DNA of 64,000 nt, from contig JAFTIZ010000004.1 of assembly GCA_017456645.1 (NCBI GenBank), forward strand, positions 62,001-126,000, given 5' to 3'. Below the pieces are notes generated by a model. It searched no databases. It was not told where the DNA came from and worked only from the letters and a program-made list of their open reading frames with translations. The translations under genes were made by a program, and so were the position numbers. Numbering within the stretch: position 1 is the stretch's first letter; every line of letters starts with the position of its first letter. Below, one piece after another: positions 42,235 through 51,998 of the stretch. Source of the DNA: Oscillospiraceae bacterium (GTDB lineage: Bacteria > Bacillota > Clostridia > Oscillospirales > Oscillospiraceae).

Positions 42235-44100
42235 TTATCCCTCCTGGGCTTGCTCCCACTGCTCCATAATATCCATCAGTACCATTTCCGCCTCTTCCTT
42301 TTCCGCAAGCAGACGACTCAACTCCTGGTAATCCGCAGCAGCGGCATCGATCTTTTCGTCAAATTCCGCCACGATCTTTTCCTGCTTTTCGATCTCCCGT
42401 TCCAGACGGCGGATCAGTTTTTCCTGCTCCTTGGTGCCGCCCTTGGGCTTCTCTTTTTTGGGCTTGGGTGCAGCGGTCACAACGGGCTTTGCCGCCTGCT
42501 CATGCTCGATGATAGCGCGATATTTGGCATAACCGCAGGGAAAATCTCTTATCTGTCCATCCTCCAGCAGCCAAATACGTTCAGCAAACTTTTCGATGAA
42601 ATAGCGGTCATGGGAAACGAACAGCAGCACGCCCTCGAATTCTTCAATGGCCGCCTCAACCCACTCACGGGATGCAATATCCAGATGGTTCGTCGGCTCA
42701 TCGAGAATCAGCAGATTGATCTTCTCATCCATCAGCATGCACAGCCGAAGACGGGATTGCTCACCGCCGGAAAGGGTGCCCACGGTCTTGAACACATCCT
42801 CGCCCTGAAACATAAACGCACCGAGGCGATCCCGCGCCATCTGGGGCGTGCAGTTCTTCTCATAGAGCATGGTATCGTAAAGCGTCCGTTCCGGATGGTT
42901 GAATTTAATGATCTGAGGCAGATATCCCCATTTCACTGTAGGGCCGAATTGCAGCTTGCCTTCGCAATCTTCTTCGCCCAGCAGGCACTTGATGAAGGTG
43001 GATTTTCCGGTGCCATTGTCGCCAAGCAGAGCGATCCGCTCGCCACCCTCAACATTCAGATTCACATCAGAGAACAACGTCCGCTGGCCGAAAGCCTTGC
43101 TAACGTTTTTCATTTTGAATACCACATCGCCGGAAAATTCCTTCTCACCAAAGCTGGCCTTCATGGTCTTTTCCGTCTTGGGCTTCTCCGTCTTTTTTAT
43201 GCGCTCCATCCGGTGCTGAATGGACATGGCACGGCGGTAGAGGGTGCGATTATTGATACCCCAGCCCTTCATCCGCTCCACAGTATAGCCCAGCTGCTTC
43301 AGTTTCGCCTGCTCCTGCTCATACTGCTTCATTTGCAGGTCAAAGCGAGCCTGCTTTTCATCCATATAGAAGGAATAGTTGCCGGAATAAAACTCCGCAT
43401 GACCATCGGTAATTTCAATGACCCGATCCGCCACCTGATCGATAAAGTAGCGGTCATGGGAGATAGCAAGGACAGTGCCCTTGAAGTTGTTTATATAGTT
43501 TTCCAACCATTCCACGCTGCGAAGATCCAGATGGTTGGTGGGCTCATCCAGCAGCAGAATGTCCGTCTTTTCCAGCAGCAAACGTGCAAGGTTCATCCGT
43601 GTCTTTTCACCGCCGGACAGGCTGTCAAATTCCTGAACCCGCTGCTCCGCAGTGATGCCCAGACCGTTACAGATCTTGTCCACATCCACGTCTATCTCGT
43701 AGCCGCCACCGGATTGGAATCGATTGGTTAGATTGTCATATTCCCGCAGTTGATCGGCGGTAGCGCCGGCCGACATAGCCTGCTCCAGTGCCTCCATTTT
43801 CGCCTTGATGTTCATCAGGCCGGTATAGGCCGAGCGCAGCACATCCTCCACAGTATAACCGGCAGGAAATTTGGGAATCTGAGAGATCAGGCCGATACGC
43901 TTGTTGGGATTCACATAAACCTGACCGTCATCATAATCCATTTCGCCGGTGAGGATCTTGAACAGAGTGGTCTTACCGCAGCCGTTGCGGCCTACGATTG
44001 CCACGCACTCCCCTTCCTGAATATCGAAGGTCAGCCCCTGCAGCAAATTTTCACCAATAACGAAAAACTTTGTTAAGTTGTTGACTGATATATCTACCAT
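42235..44100 (-). CDS. ABC-F family ribosome-associated ATPase
   Basis: A 621-residue cytoplasmic protein with two ABC ATPase domains and no membrane part. Walker A sites GRNGCGKTT and GDNGTGKST, signatures LSGGEKTRM and LSGGEQSRL, DEPTNHLD twice, an interdomain linker (P-site tip region) around residues 240-320 and a coiled-coil C-terminus (LIRRLEREIEKQEKIVAEF). ABC-F proteins help ribosomes with stalled or drug-bound states; this one looks like a Uup/YdiF-type housekeeping member. I start at 44100 (MVDISVNNL) with GGAG eight bases upstream. Confidence 0.94.
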   Translation of the reverse strand: MVDISVNNLTKFFVIGENLLQGLTFDIQEGECVAIVGRNGCGKTTLFKILTGEMDYDDGQVYVNPNKRIGLISQIPKFPAGYTVEDVLRSAYTGLMNIKAKMEALEQAMSAGATADQLREYDNLTNRFQSGGGYEIDVDVDKICNGLGITAEQRVQEFDSLSGGEKTRMNLARLLLEKTDILLLDEPTNHLDLRSVEWLENYINNFKGTVLAISHDRYFIDQVADRVIEITDGHAEFYSGNYSFYMDEKQARFDLQMKQYEQEQAKLKQLGYTVERMKGWGINNRTLYRRAMSIQHRMERIKKTEKPKTEKTMKASFGEKEFSGDVVFKMKNVSKAFGQRTLFSDVNLNVEGGERIALLGDNGTGKSTFIKCLLGEEDCEGKLQFGPTVKWGYLPQIIKFNHPERTLYDTMLYEKNCTPQMARDRLGAFMFQGEDVFKTVGTLSGGEQSRLRLCMLMDEKINLLILDEPTNHLDIASREWVEAAIEEFEGVLLFVSHDRYFIEKFAERIWLLEDGQIRDFPCGYAKYRAIIEHEQAAKPVVTAAPKPKKEKPKGGTKEQEKLIRRLEREIEKQEKIVAEFDEKIDAAAADYQELSRLLAEKEEAEMVLMDIMEQWEQAQEG

Positions 44101-44104
44101 GGTG

Positions 44105-44692
44105 TTACTCCAAATTATCCACAATGGCTGTTAGCTCATCCAAAGTATACAGCACATTCAGTGCCTGCAGCATAGCGTTGGCGCTCATATACTCCGGCAG
44201 CTCCAGCTTTTTCAGAAGAGCCAGCCGTTTTGAGCTGCTGTCCTTGCCGCCGGAAAGCCCCAACTCCATCAGATCCTGCTTCGTGATCTGCGCGCAAGCC
44301 ATTACCGCATCTCCTTCAATGGTTGCGCCGCTGCGGCGCAGAGCATCAAGGATGACATCCCTTGTCATACCCTCAACGCCCAGCTTGCCTTCCTTACCGG
44401 GGGCAGACTTACGTCGCTCCTTGCCATAAATATCGGGAATGTAGGCATGCTTCAGCTGTTCGGCGGGGATGCAGCTTTTGATCCGGTTGCGGATCACAAA
44501 TCCTGCCCCGTCAGAGTCCGTAAACACGATCAATCCCCGCTTCTGTGCAACCCTCCGCAGCAACTCCATTTTCTGCGCATCCTTAAAAATACCAAAGCCG
44601 TTGGTTTCAAAAATGGTTGCATCGATGATCTGGCTCAGGGTATTTTTATCGTAGCGACCCTCCACCACGATGGCTTCCTTGATCTTAATCAC
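44105..44692 (-). CDS. rnmV: Ribonuclease M5
   Basis: Matures 5S rRNA by cutting both sides of the precursor. 195 residues from a GTG at 44692 (with AGGAGG six bases before), giving a start MIKIKEAIVVEGRYDKNTL. Toprim domain with EGRYDK and FTDSDGAGFVIRNRI, and C-terminal DUF4093 (VEGMTRDVILDALRRSG). It overlaps holA by 8 bases. In most Firmicutes ksgA follows rnmV; here it does not. Confidence 0.94.
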   Translation of the reverse strand: MIKIKEAIVVEGRYDKNTLSQIIDATIFETNGFGIFKDAQKMELLRRVAQKRGLIVFTDSDGAGFVIRNRIKSCIPAEQLKHAYIPDIYGKERRKSAPGKEGKLGVEGMTRDVILDALRRSGATIEGDAVMACAQITKQDLMELGLSGGKDSSSKRLALLKKLELPEYMSANAMLQALNVLYTLDELTAIVDNLE

Positions 44693-45728
44693 GGCGAGCC
44701 TCCTGCGCAAGTTCCAGAATCAGCAGCTCCAGCAGCCGCTGGGGATCGTCAAAAGAGGTTTTGAGCTTCCGATCCGTTTCCAGCACTAGTTCCGCTGCCT
44801 TACGGCAAAACTCCGGACGAAACCGCCGCGCCGCATCCATGGCCTTTTGCGCGGGATAGGGCTTTTGACCGGTGAGCTTCATAAAGTCGCCCACCTGCTT
44901 GCCGTTATCCAGCAAAATGCGAGCCACGCTGATACGACGGAAATGAGCGCCAATAGCACCCAAAATTAACGTCGGTTCTTCCTGCAACTTCAGCAGCAGC
45001 TGCAGCTTCGCCAGCGCATCGCCGTAGCGGCCGCGCCCCATGGCATCGGTGATTTGAAAGATCACCGCATCCAGTACCGGCTCCGTAACCGCATCGATAT
45101 CCGTCTTGTGAATATGATCCGCTCCGGAATAGGCACAAATTTTATCGATCTCACCACTCAGGGCTGTCATGGTACCGCCGGTGATCTCCATCAGATACTG
45201 GCAAAGCTCCGACGAGATCCGCTTGCCCTTGGCAGCAAAGTGCCGGGTGATCCAGGGAATCAGATCCTTCGGCTCCTGCTTAGCAAACTCAACGATGGTG
45301 CCACCACCGACCGCATCCCACAGCTTTGTCAGCCGCTTGTCCGGCTTCCACGCAACCGTCACATAGGTGAAGACCACCGTGCAGTATTCGGGTACATCGG
45401 ACAAAATTTCCGCAATCTTATTGCGTACATCCTCGGTCAGCTTAAAAAGGTCAATATCATCTACCTGCACCAGCGTATGCTCCGCCATCATGGGCAGATT
45501 TTCCACAGCATCCGCAAAGGTTTGCAGATCAAAACTCTCTGCATTCAGGCGGTGATAGTTAAACGACTCTGTCAGATCGTCCAGCAGCAGCTTTCTCAGC
45601 TGCTCCAGATAGTGATGCAGCAGAAATGTTTCCTCACCGTGGAAAAAATACAGGTTACCTACAGATTTTGCCCGAAGCGCAGACTTCAGCTCCTGCAGAG
45701 CGCCGGTGTCCTGCTCTTTTTTTGCCAT
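44685..45728 (-). CDS. holA: DNA polymerase III subunit delta
   Basis: Clamp-loader subunit that opens the sliding clamp. 347 residues. NLYFFHGEETFLLHHYLEQLRKLL (in parts), MMAEHTLVQVDDIDLFKL, and VFQITDAMGRGRYGDAL lie in the expected order for HolA. It starts 4 bases after the comEC stop, with GGAGGTGAC in the gap, so is in the comEC operon as in Bacillus (yqeN after comEC). Confidence 0.94.
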   Translation of the reverse strand: MAKKEQDTGALQELKSALRAKSVGNLYFFHGEETFLLHHYLEQLRKLLLDDLTESFNYHRLNAESFDLQTFADAVENLPMMAEHTLVQVDDIDLFKLTEDVRNKIAEILSDVPEYCTVVFTYVTVAWKPDKRLTKLWDAVGGGTIVEFAKQEPKDLIPWITRHFAAKGKRISSELCQYLMEITGGTMTALSGEIDKICAYSGADHIHKTDIDAVTEPVLDAVIFQITDAMGRGRYGDALAKLQLLLKLQEEPTLILGAIGAHFRRISVARILLDNGKQVGDFMKLTGQKPYPAQKAMDAARRFRPEFCRKAAELVLETDRKLKTSFDDPQRLLELLILELAQEARRD

Positions 45729-45732
45729 GGTG

Positions 45733-47976
45733 TCACCTCCTGAAAATAATAGTTCCGTCCTCGTCGGTTCTGTATACGAAGCAGCCGATCCGCTCCAGCC
45801 GCCCGATCACGTCGGCATGAGGATGGCCGTAATAATTGTCTTTTCCTACGGAGATAAAGGCATACTCCGGCATGGTCGCCGCCAGCAGTTCCTCGCAGGT
45901 AGAGGACTTAGAGCCATGGTGACCGGCCACCAATGCATCCAGATCCGGCAGTTCCTTCTCCCTCAGCAGCAGCTTTTCACCCAAACTGCTAAGATCTCCG
46001 GTAATCAGTATATCACAGTTTTCATCCCGGAACAAGACACAAAGACCGCTTTCGTTGTCCGAAGTGGATAAAATCGGCGCAAAAACGGTGATCTCCCCCT
46101 GTTCCCACTGAACCAGCATATCTTCGTTCACATAGATCTCCCTGCCGCTGCAATACGGCAGGATGGTTTGCAGGATCTCGTCCTCGTCGGCACTGTCCGG
46201 CAGGAACACCGCATCCGCGCTCACTCTGCTGAGCAGATATCCCACGCCGCCGGCGTGATCCCGATCGTAATGGGTCACGATCACGCCATCCAGCCGGCTG
46301 ATTCCCTGAGAAAGCAAGGTTTCCGCAACCAGATCCGCCGCTTCCGCATCCCGATCGCCACCGCAATCCACAAGATATGTCTTGCCATTGGATTGAAGGA
46401 TGATGCACTGCCCCTGCCCGACATCCAGTACGGTCATGCGTGTATCGTCGGTCAGCGGCTCCATCCACGAAAGCACCAGCGCAAGGCACAAGCCCATCAC
46501 GCCACAGCAGATCAAAACGAAAGGCTGTCGATTTTTAGACAGCAAGAACACAAATATCAGCAGGTAAACCAGCACCAGCCACAGTACAATGAAAATGCTT
46601 TTCGTGTAGACCGCCGCCAGCGGAATGGATGACAGCAGCTTCGCCGCCGTTACCACATAACGGATCAGCCAGCTGACGCACCACGCCAGCAACGCTGCGC
46701 CTTGTGTCCAGACAAACGACAGCAGACACACAGCTATGATGCCGTAAAAACAAAAACTCACCACCCACAAAGTGAGCAGATTTGTCACGATGCTGATTAG
46801 GCTAACCGCGCCAAAATAGCAAGCCACCAGCGGAGTTGTGAAAAACATGGCGCTTACGGTCACGCCCACGCCGCTGGAAATCCAACTGCGAATGCGGGTC
46901 TTGATGTTCTTGCCCTTCCAATCCTTCCAGAAGGAGAATCCGTCGATCCACCCTGTGATGCGCTTAGAAAACAGAAAGATACCAGCCATGCAGCCAACCG
47001 ACAGCTGAAAGCTGGCCGAAGTGATCACGACCGGGTTCACCGCCAGCATACATATCACCGCAAAGGCCAGCGCCGTCAGCGGATCATACTCCCGATTGAA
47101 CACCAGCGCCAGCACCATAAGACTCTGCATCAGGCACGCACGGGTCACCGATGGTGTAAAGCCGGCCACCGCAGCGAATAACAGCAGAACCGGGATGCCG
47201 ATCAGCGCCATCAGATACCGCCGTCTGCCGCAAAGCAGCGCGATCACCGCAAACAGAATTGATACATGAAGTCCTGACACCGCAATTATATGGCTGATGC
47301 CGCTGACCTTAAAACTGGTAGTGACTTCATAACTCACATCCGACCGGTCGCCCAGCAACAGAGCCTTGGCAAAGTACGCAGTATCCTCAGGAAACGCCCT
47401 GTCCAATGCCGTCAGCAGCCGCTGACGCAGTACAGCGGGAAAGTGGGCATCCGAAATCGAGGGTGCTTCCTCATAAACAGCATCCCCCTTCGGATACGCC
47501 AGCAGGAAAATGCCGTTGCCCCGGTGGTAGGTCGGCTCTTCCATCCCGCCGGCTGTATAGCGCAGGCGGAATTCACCGGTCACATGATCACCGGGCAGCA
47601 GTTCTTTATGATCCTTCAAATACAGGATCACAGAATAAGGCTTGCCATTTATACTGACACGGGCTTCCACAGCGCTGCCGTAATCCGTTTTGTAGCTGTA
47701 GTCCGTAGCCTCAGCATAAAGCTCCAAAATCTGTCCGTCCGTCTGACGAGCATCTCGCAGATACATTGCATCGTAGGCGCAAAACCACCCCATGCCCAGA
47801 GCAATTCCCAGAAGCACCGCTGCAAATATGCGAAAGTGCTTCCATTTCCGGATCAAAAACAAGAAAGCGATGCTAAGCACAAGCGCCGCAATTGCTATAG
47901 CCCAGTGGCAAAAAACATAGGCACCCAGCGCACAGGCTGCGCCGAAGCCTATGGTAAACCACATCAATTTTCGCAT
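45733..47976 (-). CDS. comEC: DNA internalization competence protein ComEC/Rec2
   Basis: Membrane channel that lets single-stranded DNA into the cell. 747 residues. N-terminal helices plus OB-like region (DUF4131), the competence domain (SGISHIIAVSGLHVSILFAV, in parts, and LYDPLTALAFA-type helices), and a C-terminal metallo-beta-lactamase nuclease-like domain (VTHYDRDHAGGV, VAGHHGSKSS). All three parts are present, so the protein appears complete. It is first in the operon comEC-holA-rnmV-ABC-F-DUF2500-orf71. Confidence 0.94.
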   Translation of the reverse strand: MRKLMWFTIGFGAACALGAYVFCHWAIAIAALVLSIAFLFLIRKWKHFRIFAAVLLGIALGMGWFCAYDAMYLRDARQTDGQILELYAEATDYSYKTDYGSAVEARVSINGKPYSVILYLKDHKELLPGDHVTGEFRLRYTAGGMEEPTYHRGNGIFLLAYPKGDAVYEEAPSISDAHFPAVLRQRLLTALDRAFPEDTAYFAKALLLGDRSDVSYEVTTSFKVSGISHIIAVSGLHVSILFAVIALLCGRRRYLMALIGIPVLLLFAAVAGFTPSVTRACLMQSLMVLALVFNREYDPLTALAFAVICMLAVNPVVITSASFQLSVGCMAGIFLFSKRITGWIDGFSFWKDWKGKNIKTRIRSWISSGVGVTVSAMFFTTPLVACYFGAVSLISIVTNLLTLWVVSFCFYGIIAVCLLSFVWTQGAALLAWCVSWLIRYVVTAAKLLSSIPLAAVYTKSIFIVLWLVLVYLLIFVFLLSKNRQPFVLICCGVMGLCLALVLSWMEPLTDDTRMTVLDVGQGQCIILQSNGKTYLVDCGGDRDAEAADLVAETLLSQGISRLDGVIVTHYDRDHAGGVGYLLSRVSADAVFLPDSADEDEILQTILPYCSGREIYVNEDMLVQWEQGEITVFAPILSTSDNESGLCVLFRDENCDILITGDLSSLGEKLLLREKELPDLDALVAGHHGSKSSTCEELLAATMPEYAFISVGKDNYYGHPHADVIGRLERIGCFVYRTDEDGTIIFRR

Positions 47977-47999
47977 GACGCAGCCCTCCTTTCATAAAA

Positions 48000-48028
48000 A
48001 TGGGCACCGCAAAAGCGGTGCCCACATG
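48000..48028 (-). terminator. Terminator of alaS
   Basis: GGGCACCGC (48002-48010) pairs perfectly with GCGGTGCCC (48015-48023), loop of four; on the minus strand TTTTT follows. Confidence 0.9.
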
Positions 48029-48030
48029 GA

Positions 48031-50667
48031 TCAATTTACCTTGGATGCGATGAAATCATCCACCAGCGCAAGGGCATTGTCCACCTTGTTAGGATCCTTG
48101 CCGCCGCCCATGGCGCTGTCGGGCTTGCCGCCGCCGCTGCCGCCGCAGGCGGTGCAGACCAGCTTCACCAGATCACCGGCCTTGACACCCTTGGCAACAG
48201 CATCCTTGCCGCAAACGGCCAGGAAGGTAAGCTTGTCGCCGTTGACAGAAGCCAGAACAGCCGCAACCGTTGCGTCCTTATCCCGCAGCAGATCGCCCAT
48301 CTGGCGCAGCTTGTTGGCATCCGCACCGGGGATCACAGCGGTCAGAACCTTCAAGCCGCCAATATTGTGGGAGCCGAACAGGAAGCGATCCACCTCACCG
48401 GCAGCCTCCTTGGCCTTAAAGCTTTCGATAGCCTTCTTCAGGTTCTTGATTTCCTCCAACTGAGCCTGAATTTTATCCATCAGATCCGCGGGCTTGACCT
48501 TCATCTGAGCGCAAGCGGAATAAATCAGCTCACGGTTCTTAGCCATATCGTCCAGGCACTCCTTACCGGTGATGGCAACGATACGGCGCACGCCGGAGGC
48601 GACGCTGCCTTCGCTTTCGATGCGGAAGGGGCCGACCTTAGCGGTGTTATCCAGATGGGTACCGCCGCACAGCTCGATGGACCAGCCGCCCATGTTGACC
48701 ACACGGACAGTATCGCCATACTTCTCGCTGAACAGAGCGGTGGCGCCCATGGCCTTGGCCTCATCAATGGGCATTTCACGGGTCTCGATGTTGTAGCCCT
48801 CCAGAACGGCGTTCTGAACAATCTCATCAACCTTCGCCATTTCCTCGGCGGTCACAGCGGAGTAATGGGTAAAGTCAAAGCGAAGACGATCAGGCTCAAC
48901 CAGGCTGCCCTGCTGATGCACATGGTCTCCCAGCACAGAAACAAGAGCCTTCTGCAGCAGGTGGGTAGCGGAGTGGGCGCGCTTAATGGCGTTGCGGCGC
49001 TCCACATCGATGGAGGCGCAGACCAGATCGTCCACCTTGATCATACCGCTGGTCATCTCGCCGTAGTGCAGGTACTTGCCGCCCTTATCCTTCTGAACGT
49101 TGTTGACAACAAAGCGGCTGTCGCCTACCAGCATCACACCATGGTCGGCCACCTGACCGCCCATTTCGGCATAGAAAGGAGTCTTATCCAGCACGATGAT
49201 GCCCTTTTCGCCGCCGGCAATAGAGCCGCTGAGCTCCTCGCCCACGCACACAGCCACAACCTTGGCATCACAAACATTGGTGGTATAGCCCACAAACTCG
49301 GTGGGCTTGATCTCCTGACCCAGATCGATGCCGGCCCAGCCCAGATCGCCCATCTTCAGCCGATCCTCACGGGCACGGATACGCTGCTCCTCACGGCAGG
49401 CAACGTACTTCTCCATATCCACAGTCATGCCTTCATCTTCCAGCATTTCCACGGTCAGATCCACGGGGAAACCGTAGGTGTCAGACAGCAGGAAGGCGTC
49501 CGCACCGGAGAACACTGTAGCACCATTGGTCTTATGCTCAGCCAACTTTTCATTGAAAATGCGCATACCGGTGTCGATGGTCTTGGCGAAGCTCTCCTCC
49601 TCGGTCAGCACGGTCTTGACGATATAGTCAGCGCGCTCACGCAGGTAGCCGTAGTGGCTCTCATTCTCCTGAATGACAGTCTCCACCACATCGAACAGGA
49701 AGGGTTTCTTCACACCCAGCAGACGGCCGTGACGGGCAGCGCGCCGCAGCAGACGGCGCAGAACATAGCCACGACCCTCATTGGTGGGACGCACACCGTC
49801 GGCGATCATAAAGGTGGAAGCACGGATATGATCAGTGATAACACGCAGAGAAACGTCGGTCTTCACGCTCTGGCCGTAGGAAGCACCGGTGATAGCGGTA
49901 ACCTTGTTGGTGATGTTCATGACCGTATCCACATCGAACAGGCTGTTCACGTCCTGACAGACAACCGCCAGACGCTCCAGACCCATACCGGTGTCAATAT
50001 TCTTCTGAGCCAGCTCGGTGTAGTTGCCCTGACCGTCGTTGTCGAACTGGGAGAACACGTTGTTCCAGACTTCCATGTAGCGATCGCACTCGCAGCCTAC
50101 CTTACAATCGGGGCTGCCGCAGCCGTACTTCTCGCCACGGTCATAGTAAACCTCAGAGCAGGGGCCACAGGGGCCGGAGCCATGCTCCCAGAAGTTATCA
50201 GACTTACCGAAGCGGAAAATGCGATTGGGAGCCACGCCGATCTCCTTGTTCCAGATCTCGAAGGCCTCATCGTCATTTTCATAAATGGAAGGATACAGCC
50301 GGCTCTCCTCCAGACCAACAACTTTGGTCAGGAACTCCCAGCACCAGGCAATCGCCTCATGCTTGAAGTAATCGCCAAAGGAGAAGTTGCCCAGCATCTC
50401 AAAATAGGTGCCGTGGCGAGCGGTCTTGCCGATGTTCTCGATATCGCCGGTACGGATGCACTTCTGGCAAGTGCAGACACGGCGGCGAGGCGGCTCAACC
50501 TCGCCCTTGAAGTAAGGCTTCATGGGTGCCATGCCGGAGTTGATCAGCAGCAGGGACTGATCATTCTGAGGAATCAGGGAAAAGCTGGGCAGACGAAGAT
50601 GGCCTTTGCTTTCGAAGTAACTCAGGAACATCTCGCGCAGTTCATTTACGCCATAGGGTTTTGTCAT
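48031..50667 (-). CDS. alaS: Alanine--tRNA ligase
   Basis: Charges tRNA-Ala. 878 residues. YGVNELREMFLSYFESKGHLRLPSFSLIP opening (in parts), SGMAPMKPYF, GPCGPCSEVYYD, the editing domain HSATHLLQKAL and the C-terminal motif ELCGGTH, plus a coiled coil and C-terminal DHHA1-like part. I start at 50667 (ATG), ten bases after GGAGG; the frame is open five codons further but runs through the ribosome site. It is regulated by a T-box leader that ends just before this start. Confidence 0.97.
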   Translation of the reverse strand: MTKPYGVNELREMFLSYFESKGHLRLPSFSLIPQNDQSLLLINSGMAPMKPYFKGEVEPPRRRVCTCQKCIRTGDIENIGKTARHGTYFEMLGNFSFGDYFKHEAIAWCWEFLTKVVGLEESRLYPSIYENDDEAFEIWNKEIGVAPNRIFRFGKSDNFWEHGSGPCGPCSEVYYDRGEKYGCGSPDCKVGCECDRYMEVWNNVFSQFDNDGQGNYTELAQKNIDTGMGLERLAVVCQDVNSLFDVDTVMNITNKVTAITGASYGQSVKTDVSLRVITDHIRASTFMIADGVRPTNEGRGYVLRRLLRRAARHGRLLGVKKPFLFDVVETVIQENESHYGYLRERADYIVKTVLTEEESFAKTIDTGMRIFNEKLAEHKTNGATVFSGADAFLLSDTYGFPVDLTVEMLEDEGMTVDMEKYVACREEQRIRAREDRLKMGDLGWAGIDLGQEIKPTEFVGYTTNVCDAKVVAVCVGEELSGSIAGGEKGIIVLDKTPFYAEMGGQVADHGVMLVGDSRFVVNNVQKDKGGKYLHYGEMTSGMIKVDDLVCASIDVERRNAIKRAHSATHLLQKALVSVLGDHVHQQGSLVEPDRLRFDFTHYSAVTAEEMAKVDEIVQNAVLEGYNIETREMPIDEAKAMGATALFSEKYGDTVRVVNMGGWSIELCGGTHLDNTAKVGPFRIESEGSVASGVRRIVAITGKECLDDMAKNRELIYSACAQMKVKPADLMDKIQAQLEEIKNLKKAIESFKAKEAAGEVDRFLFGSHNIGGLKVLTAVIPGADANKLRQMGDLLRDKDATVAAVLASVNGDKLTFLAVCGKDAVAKGVKAGDLVKLVCTACGGSGGGKPDSAMGGGKDPNKVDNALALVDDFIASKVN

Positions 50668-50695
50668 TGGAATTACCTCCACAAAAAATACTAAA

Positions 50696-50916
50696 TAAAA
50701 ACGTCGCCCCCAAAATATAGGGGCGACGTGAATCGCGGTACCACCCTAATTCGCCTGCTATGCAGGCATCTTAGATGCTCTGTAACGGGAGCTCCCGTCC
50801 CGGTCATCCCGGGCTGCTTGGAAGTGGCTTGCAAACGTCCGAACAAAGGGCTTTCACCGCTCCCCTCTCGCTATGGAACCTTCATTTGCTTAGCTTCCGC
50901 ATCGCTTTTGCATATC
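50696..50916 (-). promoter_or_regulatory. T-box leader of alaS (specifier GCC)
   Basis: On the minus strand the T-box core AGGGTGGTACCGCG (50734-50747) precedes a strong terminator. Stem I distal parts (AGCGAGAGGGG and GGTGAAAGCCC) are seen. In the specifier loop the triplet just before the basal helix CTTCC is GCC, followed by A (50825-50828 on the plus strand), which fits tRNA-Ala. Uncharged tRNA-Ala should stop termination and allow alaS expression. Confidence 0.93.
50699..50729 (-). terminator. Terminator/antiterminator arm of the T-box
   Basis: ACGTCGCCCC (50701-50710) pairs with GGGGCGACGT (50720-50729); on the minus strand five T follow. Confidence 0.88.
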
Positions 50917-50922
50917 CACGAT

Positions 50923-50950
50923 ATTTTAACACAAATCAAAAAAAAGTCAA
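50923..50950 (-). promoter_or_regulatory. Promoter of the T-box-alaS unit
   Basis: Minus strand TTGACT (50945-50950), 16 bases, TAAAAT (50923-50928); it overlaps the stop of the PaaK-like gene. Confidence 0.7.
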
Positions 50951-51873
50951 CTGTTTTCGTCGGCTTTTCTCCAGGTTGGCCGGAACCAGAATGGAACATC
51001 CTTGTCGGGGTTCCAATTACGGATCGCCCGTCCGCCACATTGAGGCAGCGGAGGCAGCTTCTCACCGGGGATCATCACAAGCTCGATCTCCAGACCGTAA
51101 CGTCCGCTGCGGAAGCGGCAATCAAGGACACTGGTCCACAGCATCAGTTCTCTACCCAGCCGCTCCTCGTATTCATCCACATCCTCGCCGGAATACATAT
51201 CCATCAGCAGAGCCGACCTACATCCGCAGGCGCAGGGAGTCCGTCTCATTTTGGCGCATTCCGCGGTATGATAGCGCAATTCGGGAGCGCTCTTGGGAGT
51301 TACGACCACATATCCGCTTTCGCCGTCAGGCAGAACATTTCCGGCGTTATCGACGATCTCGAAGTCAAACAGATCGTCACGCAAATGAATAACCGCTTCC
51401 TTGTTGCAGGTAAAGCCTCCGACCATAGGTCCGCTTCCGGGGCCATAGCAACCCCAGACCTGACAATCCAACCCTTTTTGAATACCTTCTATGATCCAAT
51501 TCGTGCAACGATAACCAACCGTGATCACGTTGCGGAAATACAAGGGTGTGTAGGTATGTTTGGCAAGCTTCGTCAAACCAAGCACCACAAACGGAGGGGC
51601 GGAAATCGCCGTAGCACGGGAACGGAAGGCCAAATGCATCAAGGTCTTCCATCGAAGATCTTCAGGAATCACAGGTTTCACACCGATCTTCATTGCGGCA
51701 CGTGCCAGCAGATCGCCGATATTTTCCGGCTCATGATTATCGAAGCAAATCATGAACTTATCCCCGGGGCGCAAAAATTTCTTCAGATTCTCCGCAAGGT
51801 AATCGATTGTCTGATCCAGCATTTCCGGTAAACGCATAGCGTCTTCCAGGCGTCGCAACCCTTCGATAAACAT
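50947..51873 (-). CDS. PaaK/AMP-binding-like protein, incomplete catalytic core
   Basis: A 308-residue protein that resembles part of phenylacetate-CoA ligase and other AMP-forming ligases. The run GCYGPGSGPMVGGFTCNKEAVIHLRDDLFDFEIVDNAGNVLPDGESGYVVVTPKSAPELRYHTAE (in parts) follows the PaaK motif pattern: adenylate loop, then the glycine-rich EIVD..G..LP.GE.G and R.H.T. The ATP P-loop and N-terminal half of a full ligase (about 430 residues) are missing, and a CACGC cysteine cluster follows. It may be a degenerate or specialised acyl-adenylate binder. Start at 51873 with AGGAGG seven bases upstream; a TATAAT-like box lies at 51903-51908. Confidence 0.75.
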   Translation of the reverse strand: MFIEGLRRLEDAMRLPEMLDQTIDYLAENLKKFLRPGDKFMICFDNHEPENIGDLLARAAMKIGVKPVIPEDLRWKTLMHLAFRSRATAISAPPFVVLGLTKLAKHTYTPLYFRNVITVGYRCTNWIIEGIQKGLDCQVWGCYGPGSGPMVGGFTCNKEAVIHLRDDLFDFEIVDNAGNVLPDGESGYVVVTPKSAPELRYHTAECAKMRRTPCACGCRSALLMDMYSGEDVDEYEERLGRELMLWTSVLDCRFRSGRYGLEIELVMIPGEKLPPLPQCGGRAIRNWNPDKDVPFWFRPTWRKADENS

Positions 51874-51965
51874 TTTCGCACCTCCTATCGACATTTGTGT
51901 TCATTATACACACATCTAACACAAAATTGCAATAGTTTTTTAGAAAAAACCAAAAAAACGCAAAA

Positions 51966-51990
51966 TTCCCGGACGAAAACCGTCCGGGAA
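51966..51990 (-). terminator. Terminator of glyA
   Basis: TTCCCGGACG (51966-51975) pairs with CGTCCGGGAA (51981-51990); on the minus strand TTTT follows. Confidence 0.88.
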
Positions 51991-51998
51991 TTGTAAGT

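Noticed and set aside
48367..50694. Open frame of 775 codons on the plus strand opposite alaS
   Set aside because: alaS is certain on the minus strand; the frame is a by-product of its codon use.
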